36,590 bases of DNA from Clostridia bacterium (GTDB lineage Bacteria > Bacillota > Clostridia > Christensenellales > Aristaeellaceae), in the NCBI GenBank assembly GCA_017431365.1, contig JAFRLF010000033.1, positions 1 to 36,590 on the forward strand. The letters run 5' to 3'. The position numbers and the translations under genes are program-made. The notes below the pieces were generated by a model. The model had not been told where the DNA came from, ran no database searches, and saw nothing but the letters and a program-made list of their open reading frames with translations. This document shows, piece by piece, positions 1 to 8,544 of the stretch (within the stretch, counting starts at the first letter, position 1; each line of letters opens with the position of its first letter).

Positions 1-34
1 CAACGAGCAGGGGGTAGCACAGTCATCCTGTCGC

Positions 35-78
35 GTCAAGGACAAGCGGCCTTCGGCCGTGCCTGCGGCATCCTTGAC
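35..78. repeat. Nested inverted repeat near IS right end
   Basis: GTCAAGGA (35-42) pairs with TCCTTGAC (71-78). Between them CGGCC (47-51) pairs with GGCCG (55-59). It lies outside the transposase stop and could be IS end structure, a terminator-like stem of a flanking gene, or part of a repeat used as insertion target. No T-tract follows on either strand. Confidence 0.5.
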
Positions 79-109
79 TCGCCATGCTGCCTGTGCTCCC
101 GGGCAATCA

Positions 110-130
110 AGGGGTTGGTTCCCAACCCCT
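110..130. repeat. Hairpin immediately after the transposase stop
   Basis: A perfect 9-bp stem, AGGGGTTGG (110-118) with CCAACCCCT (122-130) and a 3-base loop, directly abuts the corrected transposase stop codon at 132-134. It lacks a T-rich tail, so it may be an IS right-end structure or mRNA stabiliser rather than an intrinsic terminator. Confidence 0.55.
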
Positions 131-131
131 G

Positions 132-1377
132 TCAACCAGGGTTGACCTCTTCGGACAATGGTTGTTCCCAGAGACCTTTCTCTTTCAGGCAATCACGAAC
201 CTTTCCATAGTAGATGCGCAGGAACTTGGTCATCCCGGCAGTCATGTAGACATAGTACTTCTTACCCTCGGAGCGCTTCTTGTCAAGGAACTGGGTAAAC
301 CGGATCATCGGCGGGCTGTAGTTGCAGCAGAATCGTCATAATGACAAAGAGCGTCTTGCGTAGATAGGGAGAGCCACGCTTGCTTGAGGGCTTGCTGTCG
401 GAAACCTTGTCGCCGGAGTCATCCTTGATCGGATCGGTGCCGGCAAAGCCCACCAGCGACTTCTGGTGCGCAAAGCGGCGAAGGTCACCAATCTCGGCCA
501 TCAGCTGGGGCCCCATAGACTTGCCTACGCCGGTCATGGCCATGACGGTCTGATACTCCGGAAGCTGAGAAGCCAGGCGATCCATCTCGGCACGGTAAGT
601 TTCCACCGTGCGGGAAACGGCGTTGAGCTGAGCAACCGCTTCCCTGACCAGGAGCTTGCAGGTGTCCGACTTGGGCACCAGCGGGAACTTCTGCCGGGCA
701 TCCACGTGAATCTCGACGGCCTTTGCTTCGGAGAAGTTGTAGCCGTGGCGCTTGCACCACTTCCGGTACCGCTCTACAAAGGCGTTCCGGCTGACAACAG
801 CCACGCAGTCCACATGCCAGAAGTTGTCCACAAAGTCCACCCATTTCTGACTGCCGTCCGGCCGGACCGGGCTGTCGAAGTACCTGTTCGCGCCAGGGTA
901 GCTCTGCTCCAACAGAGCGATGAGATTGTTGTTCAGCGCGGTCTTGGTCTTGGAGGACAGCTGGAACTGCCGGTGAAGGGTCTTGAGATCATAGCGAATC
1001 GTATCCATGGGAGTATAGTGCGGCAGGATCTCCCATTTGTCAATGGCAAACTGAGCGATCTTCAGAGCATCCGCCTTATCGGTCTTTACCTTCCGGACGC
1101 TGATCCCCTCCTGGTAGTCCTTGATAGCCAGCGGGTTCACGGCGGACACGAAGAAACCTGCCCGATACATGCTCATGGCAAAGGATTCGTAGTACCGTCC
1201 GGTGTGCTCCATGACGATCCTGACCTCACCATCCAAGCCCCGCAACCTTGCCGTCAGTTCGGCAAAACCATCCGCCGTGTGAGGAACCTCGTGCGGTTTC
1301 ACAACGACGGTTCTTCTGGTTCCGAGTACAGCCACTGTGCTCCTGCCGTTTGAAACGTCAACCCCTACTGCGAACAT
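132..1377 (-). pseudogene. IS110-family transposase (DEDD/Ser recombinase), frameshifted
   Basis: The protein would be the element's recombinase. The N-terminal RuvC-like DEDD domain shows GVDVS (Asp7), VMEHTGRYY (Glu57) and KTDKADA (Asp100, Asp103), followed by the usual VNPLAIKDY segment. The C-terminal Transposase_20 domain starts near residue 280 (MTGVGKS) and has DSG at 320-322, a candidate catalytic serine. The open frame stops at 283-285 after DDPVYPVP, but the next frame continues with FLDKKRSEGKKYY to a stop at 132-134. Removing one base from the GGG run at 293-295 (plus strand) restores a 414-residue protein, a normal length for the family. The start at 1377 has a GGGAGG ribosome binding site. 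The lesion is either a natural inactivating insertion or a sequencing error in a short homopolymer. Confidence 0.85.
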
Positions 1378-1458
1378 GCTGAATCCTCCCGATGTGTTAC
1401 TACAATGGCTTACCGCCTTTACCCATCGCCGATTCTATCTGTTCGCTGACCCGAGTGT

Positions 1459-1581
1459 CCCTGACGGGCGCTCTACCTGCACAAATCGAACGTTGCACAA
1501 TGGAAGGCCGGCTGACTGACTTTCATACGAGCGAGATGCTCTTGGAGGCACCCGTCAGGCCATTGCCTCTCCATTGTACAA
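1459..1581 (-). ncRNA. Candidate IS110 bridge-RNA/structured leader
   Basis: The roughly 200 bases upstream of the recombinase contain no convincing gene but fold well on the minus strand. One long stem pairs 1570-1581 with 1493-1504 (TTGTACAATGGA against TCCATTGTGCAA, 11 of 12 Watson-Crick plus one wobble). Inside it a hairpin pairs GAGGCA (1564-1569) with TGCCTC (1545-1550). The hairpin loop carries CCTGACGGG (1551-1559), which is perfectly complementary to CCCGTCAGG further downstream (1460-1468). IS110-group elements are known to encode a bridge RNA in the non-coding end 5' of the recombinase gene. Assignment here rests on position and structure only; the guide loops were not matched to the element ends. 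Confidence 0.5.
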
Positions 1582-1756
1582 CTTAGGCAATGAGATGTCC
1601 CTCGCCTGTGGCTGGCTGCCACAAACATGGGGCAAATATATAGTAACAGGGGAGGAGCACGGCTTTGCGCCGCCGGCAAAGAGGCGGGCCCTCGAGGCGG
1701 AAGCGGCGTTCCTCAGCCGCTGATCCGTCGGCCGTATACTGATTAATGATGAGAAA

Positions 1757-1795
1757 GCCTCCGAAAGCCGCGCTTGAGAGCGGGTTTCCGGAGGC
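1757..1795 (-). terminator. Intrinsic terminator of the C11 peptidase gene
   Basis: GCCTCCGAAA (1757-1766) pairs with GTTTCCGGAGGC (1784-1795), the top being extended by CCGC/GCGG-type pairing; on the minus strand the stem is followed by TTTCTC. It begins about 34 bases beyond the C11 stop codon. Confidence 0.7.
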
Positions 1796-1828
1796 CTTTG
1801 CATATCCCCATATCGACGCCCTACGGTA

Positions 1829-4800
1829 TTACGGCATATAATCCGGATACGCGGCGTAAAAGTGGTCGGAGGATCCGTCTGTGTAATTGACGTCATACAG
1901 CACGTATTTCCTGCCGGGCATATCGTCAAGCGCGATAAAGCGCAGGTTTTTCTGGGCGATGACGGGGATGCGCTCATAATAGTAACCCGCTTCCTCGCCG
2001 TCTCTATAGTAGTTGACCCGGGTCTCCGCCATGGCCAGGGTGATGCCGCCGCTGTTCAGGAGCTGATCGGTGATCTCTTCGCCGGACGGCGAGTAAGCCT
2101 CGGTGAGGTAGCCGGTGATTTCAGGTCGGGCGGCGGCCACGTGTATGAGATAGGCTGCCGTGACGGCATATGTGTAAGACGAATCGTCCAGCGAAATTTC
2201 AGGGTCGAGCGAGAGCGCGGCGTCGGGATCTTCGTATAGCCCCATGCCAAGCGCAAGAAGGTAGTCGCCCTCTTCGCCGTCGTAGTCGAGGGCGTAGTAT
2301 TCCAGTGGCTGTCCCTGCGCGTCCACCCAGGCAAGGCCGCTGAATGCCGCGGCGACGACGCCGTCCTCGCTGCGGACGAGTTCTGCCATCGCGATCTGTT
2401 GGCGCGTCGGCAGGAATTCCGGATCGGCGTCAGGATTGTCCCTGTCGCGGATGAGATAGGGTTCGGCGTAATCAATCATCACCGTCGCCGTGCCGCTTTC
2501 AAAACGAGCCAGCTGCTCTGCGTCAAGGGCCGGAGCCAATCTGACGGGATATACCGATTCGGCGTCCATAGCGGGCATCGTCATGAGGATGTTTTCAGCG
2601 GTGTCGGTATCCGAATACATGTCGGAGCCGCTGATTATCAAGCCGCCCGCCGCGCCCAGCGGCGCCGCCTGATCCAGCGCGATTCTCCCGGTAAAGGAGG
2701 AGCCTGACTGCGTTTCGAGCGTGATCGTCACCTCGCGGATGACGCGGCCCTTCTGAAACTCGTCTTCATGACCCTCAGTCAGAATGCTGATATGCTGGAC
2801 GCGTTGGGTGTGCGGCATGGCCACAATGCTGTAATACGTGCCGTAATTCGGACAGTCAAGCCCGTTGAGCTGAAGCTGCGCCGGTTTCAGTTCGATGATT
2901 TGATCGGTTCCGTTGATGACGTTGAGCACCAGAGCCACGCCGTTGTCGCCGATGAGCATATCCCCCTGCCAGATGCTGAGTTCGCCTTCCCGCATGGGGT
3001 GCATATGCGTGTCAGCGCCTTCCGAAGATTGAAGCGGCACAGCCGCCGGGAGCTCAAGTCGGACTGTCCTGCCCGGCTGCGGGTTCTGACCGCTGTAACG
3101 CAGGTCGCCAAAGAGCTGTATCTGCGTGATGGCGCTGACGCCGCGGTGCTCCAGTACGTGCCGTTCCAGCGGATAGTAACGCCCCTCCCCGGCGTAGGGA
3201 GACTGGAACACGTCGATTTCATACTTGGGGATCCTGATTTCATCGTCAAAACTGACGGTGAAGTATTGATGCATTCCGGGCTGCAGCGCCTGGGTCAGAA
3301 AATGCCCCGTAACGACGTCGTCAACGGCCATATAGACGTACCCGCCGCTGACGGCTTCAGGACCCTGATTTGACGCCCGTAAAAGCGCCGTAAATCCGCC
3401 GTTCGGATCAGGAGTCAACGACAGGATTTCCCAGTTCAGACCGCCGTCGAAGCCTGAGCACAGCGGCGTGATCGCTTCCGGCGTAAGCTCGGTGACGTCG
3501 CAGTCCTTTACTTCGAAGCGCAGGGGAACCGTTGTTTTCTCCTCGTAATGATCCGGCTCATAGTACGTCATTTCACAGCTGATATCCGCAATATGATCGA
3601 CGCCGCGCAGCTGTTCCAAATTGATCTTGCGCGTCGATGCGGCCGAACCGCCGGATTCGACCGAGCCGACCATCCAGAATACGTCGGTCATCGCCTGTCC
3701 GTTGACGACGAAATTGGAGAACTTGTAATACTGTGACGTATCTGTCAGGTTCGTCAGATTCAGCGTCAGTTCAAGATGCGTCTGATCCGTATCGTACCAT
3801 GTATCCACGTTGGCGTCCTGGCTCCCGTTGAGGAAAAGTCCTTTGACTGAGAGCGCATATTGTCCTTCGGTGTACTGTTCCGGATTTTTGAAACTGATGA
3901 CGGGCTGGTAAAATGTCACCGGCTCGGTTGCATAATCATCGGGACTCAAATATCCCGTTTCGGCGTTCGGGTCGATGAGGATATGCGCGGCCTCGGATGA
4001 AAACTCACCGTTTATCTGGAAGGAAAAACCGACGCGCGTGATGCGTTCTTCTCTTTGCATGAAGCGGTCGTCTGTGATTGAAAACGCATAGATCGCTCTG
4101 CCGTTGGCGGGTACCTGCAGGTTAGGCGCGGCGTCCCGTTCCGGTTTCTGACCGTTCAGCGTCTGTTGGCCAAAGGCGATGCCGACGGGGGCATTTCTGT
4201 GATTGACGAATACAAGCCTCAGACCGATGCCGTTTTCCGCGAGAATGACGCGTTCAAGAGAGGCTTCGACTTCGCCGCTCATGAGAGCTTTCCCTTCAGC
4301 GGCTACGGTTTCCGCTCCTGCGTTAGGGATCGGCCACGGCTCGTTCAGATGCAGCTCTGTGCTGTAAAGGCTCGTCCCATAGAGCCAGAAAATCTGCAAG
4401 TCGCGTATCTCACGCAGCCCATAGTGGATCATGGCGTCGTCCTGGGCCATCCAGTACCAGCGCTGCCGTCCATTAAGCGTCAGAGGCGCGTGCAGCAAAG
4501 CGGAGTTTTCCAGTATAAAGGGGACGTAGGCCTCGGAATGGGGCGGCGCTTCGAGTATGATGTAATCCGGGCCGTCAATAAACAGGCTGTCGGCGGCGAA
4601 GGAGAGAAATCCTTCGTGAAGATCATTCGTATCGTTCTGAACGCGCAGCAGGCCGCGGATGTCGCCGTAACGATCCTCCTCCAGGGAGATCAGGGACCAG
4701 ATGAGTCCGTCGTCGTTCGTTTCGGCGATGGGCGGCCGCGATGCGGGGGCGATACCGCTCAGATCACAGTTGTCGATCTCAAAACGCATTGTCGTATGGC

Positions 4801-7099
4801 CGGGCTGTTCTGTGTAGTTGCGATCCATCAATTGAACGAACACGTCCGCACTCATTGAAGTGATGGCTTCAAGGCCGATGAGTGAAATATCCTCGATGTG
4901 CAGGATCTCGACCTTCGTTTCATGCGGCGCGAGTCTTTGTATGTAAATGGGGGTCGTTTTATTGGGACAGGCGATCTGACGGTCATTCAGCAGGATGTGC
5001 TGGAAGATGATGTTTTCGGTCCATTGGGAGAGGTTTGTCGCCTTGACGGCCAGATTAAGCCCCGGGGCCATTGGCGAGGTGTCCTTAAGAAAGTAGACCT
5101 TGACGCTGACTTCGTCTGAATCGATACTGCGCGGCGTGATGGCTATGTTCTCAAGATTTGGATTGACGATCGCGACGGGCCTGGTCATATGCGTCTCATG
5201 CTGGCTGTCGGTGACCTGAATGGCGGCGTAGAGCTGACTGGCCGACATTTGATCGGCGAAGAAGCGGAATTGCCATTTCATGGGCAGGCGGATGCTTTTG
5301 CTGCCCGTGTTCAGCGTGTTGTGTGAGGCCCACGTCTCAAATCCGGGGAGCTGTTCGAGGTCAGCCGGCATTTCCCTCGTTTCCAAATAGAATTCCAGAT
5401 CTGTATAGGACGCCTCAGCGACGGGGATGCGGCTTGAATACGTCTTGGTGGCGCTGTCATAACCGTGGACGCTGACGACGCGCAGGCCGTCTTTATCTTC
5501 CGCGATGCCGAACATGACGCCCAGACTGGCGGCGGAGTCAACCCGCCCGCTCTCGTCGGAATACAGACCGTGAACATAATACGTCGAGCCGTCTTCTGAA
5601 AGCTGATAAGCCAGCGGGCCGAGGACAGGGCGGCCGACTTCGTCCACGGCGTAAAGCGCGCGGCCGCCGTACGTCGCGGTGATCAGCCCGTTTTCGTCAA
5701 CGCGCGCTTCGGCGGCGTAGACGGGTGAATAGAGCGTCTCGCCCTTGTCGGCGCCTTCGAGCGCTGTAATCTGCGTGCCGTATACCCCGTTTGAGAGGTC
5801 CTGCGCGGCGAGGACGATGAGCTGCGCACTTGAGAAGGTTGCGGCCTGATCCGGCGTCAGAGACAGAGAATACACGCTTCCCTGGCCGGAAACCGCGGCT
5901 TCGGCATTCAGGGCGAGGCCCGACCAGTCCGCCAGCGTTTCGCCGGTCAGGATCGCGCCAAACCGATTCACATATTCGGTGTACCCCTCGCTGAAAGACA
6001 GGGCCAGATAATCTTTTCTCCAGCGCTCGGTATACCTTTGCTTGTTTTCAAACGGGTGATAGACTGAGAGCCCGCACGCGCCTTCAACGCTTGATCGGCT
6101 GTAGACGACAGCTCGGTCTATCGCCGCGATCATCCGGTCGCCGCTGGTGTTGCGGCTGTATCGGCTGACCAGATCCCGCAGATCCACCAGATCGTAACCG
6201 TGGCTTTCCGCGCCACGGACAGCTTTGCCGAAGCCCGTCGTCGAGAGCCGTATGTCAGAGAGCTGGGCGAAGCTATCCCGGCTGAGCCCATTTCCGATCG
6301 GCGTAAAGTAGCTGTCCATACCGGTTTGTACGGCTTCGATTGCCGACAGGTTCACGCAGGACAGCGTGCGGACGGCTGTGTCCTCATTCGCGAAATAAGC
6401 GTCGACGACGCGCCGCCCTGTGATGGCGCCGTTTTCATCGGACTCGATGCCGTTCAGGAACGCGTAGTTCCAGCCCTGAGCAGGCTCCATCTCCTGACTG
6501 GCGATCATGTACTCGGCATAGGGCGCCATGGCGGCCGCCACCTCGACGCTGCCCATGAGGCAGGCGTCAAACCCGATCCAACTGAGCTTTCCCGGCAGGT
6601 GAGCCGTGTCGAGGGCCTGCGTGAGTTCGGACAGGGAAAGGCTGTCCATGGAGAACAGCTCGTCCCAGCATACGCCTTCGAGCGGACCGCCGCCGTGATT
6701 CCACAGGATCAGCGCGTAGTTTTCCGCGGGATACGCCTCCTGCCCGAAGTTCAACAGTTCGACAAGACTCTCTGAACGGCCCATGTTCATGACGTCGCTG
6801 CTCCAGACGGCGCGGGATCGATTGTGTCCCATCTCCAGGATCTGTGTTTTTGTGGCGTCATAGCCCGACATCCAGGCGGATGTTCCGCCCGTCATCACCA
6901 GGACGGTGACCTGACGCGTGTCGTACTCCGCGGCCAGCATTTCGTCGAGGTCGGCCGTCGCGGAGCCGTAACCGCTCTCCAGATTGCTGCCGCACATATA
7001 GACGAGGATCGTCAGTTTGCGCTGGGATGCGTCCGCAAGACCGGCGTATGCCAAGAATGTCATCAGGGTGACGATGGCCGCTGCGCATATCCGTTTCAT
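1829..7099 (-). CDS. Secreted clostripain-like (family C11) cysteine peptidase, giant form
   Basis: This is a 1756-residue exported protein whose N-terminal part is a C11 peptidase. A signal peptide (MKRICAAAIV..., cleavage probably near residue 25) is followed by the family's opening strand ILVYMCGSNLES. The catalytic His lies in LWNHGGGP (His135) and the nucleophile in FDACLMGS (Cys180), each after a hydrophobic strand as in clostripain. The peptidase module ends around residue 390. The rest is beta-rich with recurring units near residues 680-900, 1110-1300 and 1390-1500, for example GLIWSLISL and GLNWEILSL, or LNLTNLTD and LNVINGTDQ. No sortase motif or C-terminal membrane helix is visible, so the means of surface retention is unknown. 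Clostripain-type enzymes cleave after Arg; the substrate here is unknown. The start has an AAGGGGAG site and a good upstream promoter. Confidence 0.85.
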   Translation of the reverse strand: MKRICAAAIVTLMTFLAYAGLADASQRKLTILVYMCGSNLESGYGSATADLDEMLAAEYDTRQVTVLVMTGGTSAWMSGYDATKTQILEMGHNRSRAVWSSDVMNMGRSESLVELLNFGQEAYPAENYALILWNHGGGPLEGVCWDELFSMDSLSLSELTQALDTAHLPGKLSWIGFDACLMGSVEVAAAMAPYAEYMIASQEMEPAQGWNYAFLNGIESDENGAITGRRVVDAYFANEDTAVRTLSCVNLSAIEAVQTGMDSYFTPIGNGLSRDSFAQLSDIRLSTTGFGKAVRGAESHGYDLVDLRDLVSRYSRNTSGDRMIAAIDRAVVYSRSSVEGACGLSVYHPFENKQRYTERWRKDYLALSFSEGYTEYVNRFGAILTGETLADWSGLALNAEAAVSGQGSVYSLSLTPDQAATFSSAQLIVLAAQDLSNGVYGTQITALEGADKGETLYSPVYAAEARVDENGLITATYGGRALYAVDEVGRPVLGPLAYQLSEDGSTYYVHGLYSDESGRVDSAASLGVMFGIAEDKDGLRVVSVHGYDSATKTYSSRIPVAEASYTDLEFYLETREMPADLEQLPGFETWASHNTLNTGSKSIRLPMKWQFRFFADQMSASQLYAAIQVTDSQHETHMTRPVAIVNPNLENIAITPRSIDSDEVSVKVYFLKDTSPMAPGLNLAVKATNLSQWTENIIFQHILLNDRQIACPNKTTPIYIQRLAPHETKVEILHIEDISLIGLEAITSMSADVFVQLMDRNYTEQPGHTTMRFEIDNCDLSGIAPASRPPIAETNDDGLIWSLISLEEDRYGDIRGLLRVQNDTNDLHEGFLSFAADSLFIDGPDYIILEAPPHSEAYVPFILENSALLHAPLTLNGRQRWYWMAQDDAMIHYGLREIRDLQIFWLYGTSLYSTELHLNEPWPIPNAGAETVAAEGKALMSGEVEASLERVILAENGIGLRLVFVNHRNAPVGIAFGQQTLNGQKPERDAAPNLQVPANGRAIYAFSITDDRFMQREERITRVGFSFQINGEFSSEAAHILIDPNAETGYLSPDDYATEPVTFYQPVISFKNPEQYTEGQYALSVKGLFLNGSQDANVDTWYDTDQTHLELTLNLTNLTDTSQYYKFSNFVVNGQAMTDVFWMVGSVESGGSAASTRKINLEQLRGVDHIADISCEMTYYEPDHYEEKTTVPLRFEVKDCDVTELTPEAITPLCSGFDGGLNWEILSLTPDPNGGFTALLRASNQGPEAVSGGYVYMAVDDVVTGHFLTQALQPGMHQYFTVSFDDEIRIPKYEIDVFQSPYAGEGRYYPLERHVLEHRGVSAITQIQLFGDLRYSGQNPQPGRTVRLELPAAVPLQSSEGADTHMHPMREGELSIWQGDMLIGDNGVALVLNVINGTDQIIELKPAQLQLNGLDCPNYGTYYSIVAMPHTQRVQHISILTEGHEDEFQKGRVIREVTITLETQSGSSFTGRIALDQAAPLGAAGGLIISGSDMYSDTDTAENILMTMPAMDAESVYPVRLAPALDAEQLARFESGTATVMIDYAEPYLIRDRDNPDADPEFLPTRQQIAMAELVRSEDGVVAAAFSGLAWVDAQGQPLEYYALDYDGEEGDYLLALGMGLYEDPDAALSLDPEISLDDSSYTYAVTAAYLIHVAAARPEITGYLTEAYSPSGEEITDQLLNSGGITLAMAETRVNYYRDGEEAGYYYERIPVIAQKNLRFIALDDMPGRKYVLYDVNYTDGSSDHFYAAYPDYMP

Positions 7100-7162
7100 G
7101 TTCTGACTCCCCTTAAATACGCTTTATCCGTGTTGGCAGCTTTTGTTTCTGTATTCAATATG

Positions 7163-7191
7163 ATTATATCCAACAGGAATTATTCTGACAA
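7163..7191 (-). promoter_or_regulatory. Sigma-A-type promoter of the C11 peptidase gene
   Basis: On the minus strand TTGTCA (7186-7191) is separated by 17 bases from TATAAT (7163-7168). This lies about 64 bases upstream of the C11 start codon and its AAGGGGAG ribosome binding site. Confidence 0.7.
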
Positions 7192-7299
7192 GTACCGGAC
7201 TTGCATTTCAGAGAGCGTTTTCGGCGGAAACGGTATGCGCGCTCTGCTTTTTCCTCTCAAAAAAACTGTTTGTACGCTTTTCAAAACGCCCGATGTATG

Positions 7300-7331
7300 A
7301 TATTATGATGTAAAATCGTTAATCATAATAT
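7300..7331 (+). promoter_or_regulatory. Operator-like palindrome upstream of the URO-D-fold gene
   Basis: ATATTATGAT (7300-7309) and ATCATAATAT (7322-7331) form a perfect 10-bp inverted repeat with a 12-base spacer. A TATAAT box (7329-7334) overlaps the right arm, so a bound dimeric regulator would occlude the likely promoter. The matching -35 hexamer is poor, as expected of an activated promoter. The rest of the 7100-7414 intergenic stretch is AT-rich and includes a small GGGC/GCCC hairpin near 7368-7381. Confidence 0.5.
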
Positions 7332-7414
7332 AATGTGCGAATGAAAGCGTGGATGGAAGGGCTCCGCCCTTACATATGGAGTTGATGACCGTGATACGCA
7401 AAGCCAGGGAGACG

Positions 7415-8488
7415 ATGACCTCCCGCGAGAGGGTCGAGCGCACGTTCGCCTTTGAGAAGACCGACCGCGTCACCATAGGCTATGAGGCGAACCCGGCCGT
7501 TCACGCGGCGCTGTGCAGGGCACTGGGCGTTTCGCCCGAGGATAAAAGGGCGTTGGATGATGCCCTCGGCGTGGATTACGCGCCTGTTTCCGCGCCCTAT
7601 GTGGGCGGCAATCCCTATCCGGAGAAACCGGACCGCCGCGTCAACGTGCTCGAGGGCTGTTACATGCGCTGGGTGCCCAACCGCAGCGGCGGGTACTGGG
7701 ATTTCTGCGACTTCCCGCTGAAGGACGCGCCCGACGAATTGTTCGAGTCCTATCCTATACCGCATCCCGACGACTTTGACTACGACGAGGCCCTCGCGCA
7801 GGCCAAAGCGCTGAGCGGCCGCTATGCCCTTGACGTCGGGAACCCCGGCGTTCCCGACGTGATCAATTCCAACGGCCGCATCATGGGGATGGAGGACGTG
7901 CTGGTTCACTTCATGGAGAAGAACGAGGCCGCCCTCGATTTCATGCGCCGCCGCGCCGAATCGCAGTGGGAGGTCATGAGCCGGACGCTCGAAAAGTGCC
8001 GGGGGTACATCTCGTTCGTTTGGTTGGGCGAGGATCTCGGCACGCAGCGCACGCCGATGGTGAGCCTTGACCTTTACCGCAGGATCCTGAAACCGATTCA
8101 CAGGCGGTTTATCGATCTGGCGAAGGCGTACCGCCTGCCGGTGATAATCCATACCTGCGGGTGCTCCTCGTGGGTGTATGAGGATTTCATCGAAATGGGC
8201 GTCCGCGGCGTGGATTCACTCCAACCCGAAGCCGTCGACATGTCGCCGGAGTATCTTGAACGGCATTTTTCCGGCCGGCTGACGCTGAGAGGGCTGATCT
8301 CCACGGCGGGGCCCCTGGCTTACGGCACGCCGGAGGACGTCGAAAACGACTGCCGCAAGGTGCTTGAAATCTGCATGCCGCACAGGGGATACCATTTCGC
8401 GCCGTCCCACGCCATTCAGGACAACTCTCCGGCGGAAAACGTCATCGCGATGTATCAGGCCGCGCACCGGTATGGGGTTTATGTGTGA
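7415..8488 (+). CDS. Uroporphyrinogen decarboxylase-fold protein (MtaA/CmuA-type methyltransferase-like)
   Basis: The protein has about 357 residues and fits the URO-D superfamily branch that includes corrinoid-dependent methyltransferases rather than true HemE. It opens with [19 protein letters not shown], the stereotyped start of that branch. It has the barrel strand [10 protein letters not shown], whose HTC resembles the His-x-Cys zinc ligands of MtaA/MtbA, and the conserved end [20 protein letters not shown] chose the ATG at 7415 because family members begin there and AGGGAG lies just upstream; in-frame starts at 7349, 7376 and 7385 would add up to 22 atypical residues. No heme genes or corrinoid protein are nearby. 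The substrate is unknown. Confidence 0.75.
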   Translation: MTSRERVERTFAFEKTDRVTIGYEANPAVHAALCRALGVSPEDKRALDDALGVDYAPVSAPYVGGNPYPEKPDRRVNVLEGCYMRWVPNRSGGYWDFCDFPLKDAPDELFESYPIPHPDDFDYDEALAQAKALSGRYALDVGNPGVPDVINSNGRIMGMEDVLVHFMEKNEAALDFMRRRAESQWEVMSRTLEKCRGYISFVWLGEDLGTQRTPMVSLDLYRRILKPIHRRFIDLAKAYRLPVIIHTCGCSSWVYEDFIEMGVRGVDSLQPEAVDMSPEYLERHFSGRLTLRGLISTAGPLAYGTPEDVENDCRKVLEICMPHRGYHFAPSHAIQDNSPAENVIAMYQAAHRYGVYV

Positions 8489-8544
8489 GATGCGCCGGTC
8501 TGTTTTGTTCCTTTCCGAACGCGCGACTTGAGGAGGTAGCCTTC

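Larger units (their letters stand above)
1..1620 (-). mobile_element. IS110-family insertion element, ends not resolved
   Basis: The stretch contains one IS110-type recombinase gene (frameshifted), a structured leader upstream of it (about 1380-1600), and a short 3' end with hairpins at 110-130 and 35-78. IS110 elements generally lack terminal inverted repeats and make no clear target duplication, so the exact ends cannot be placed by eye, and the element may run off the left edge of the window. The right-hand boundary given here is only the outer limit of the structured leader. The element lies beyond the transcription terminator of the neighbouring C11 peptidase gene, so it has not interrupted a recognisable gene. 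Confidence 0.6.

Noticed and set aside
35-130. The hairpins at the left edge as a tRNA or attachment site.
   Set aside because: They do not fold into a cloverleaf and there is no integrase of the tyrosine type or direct repeat nearby.
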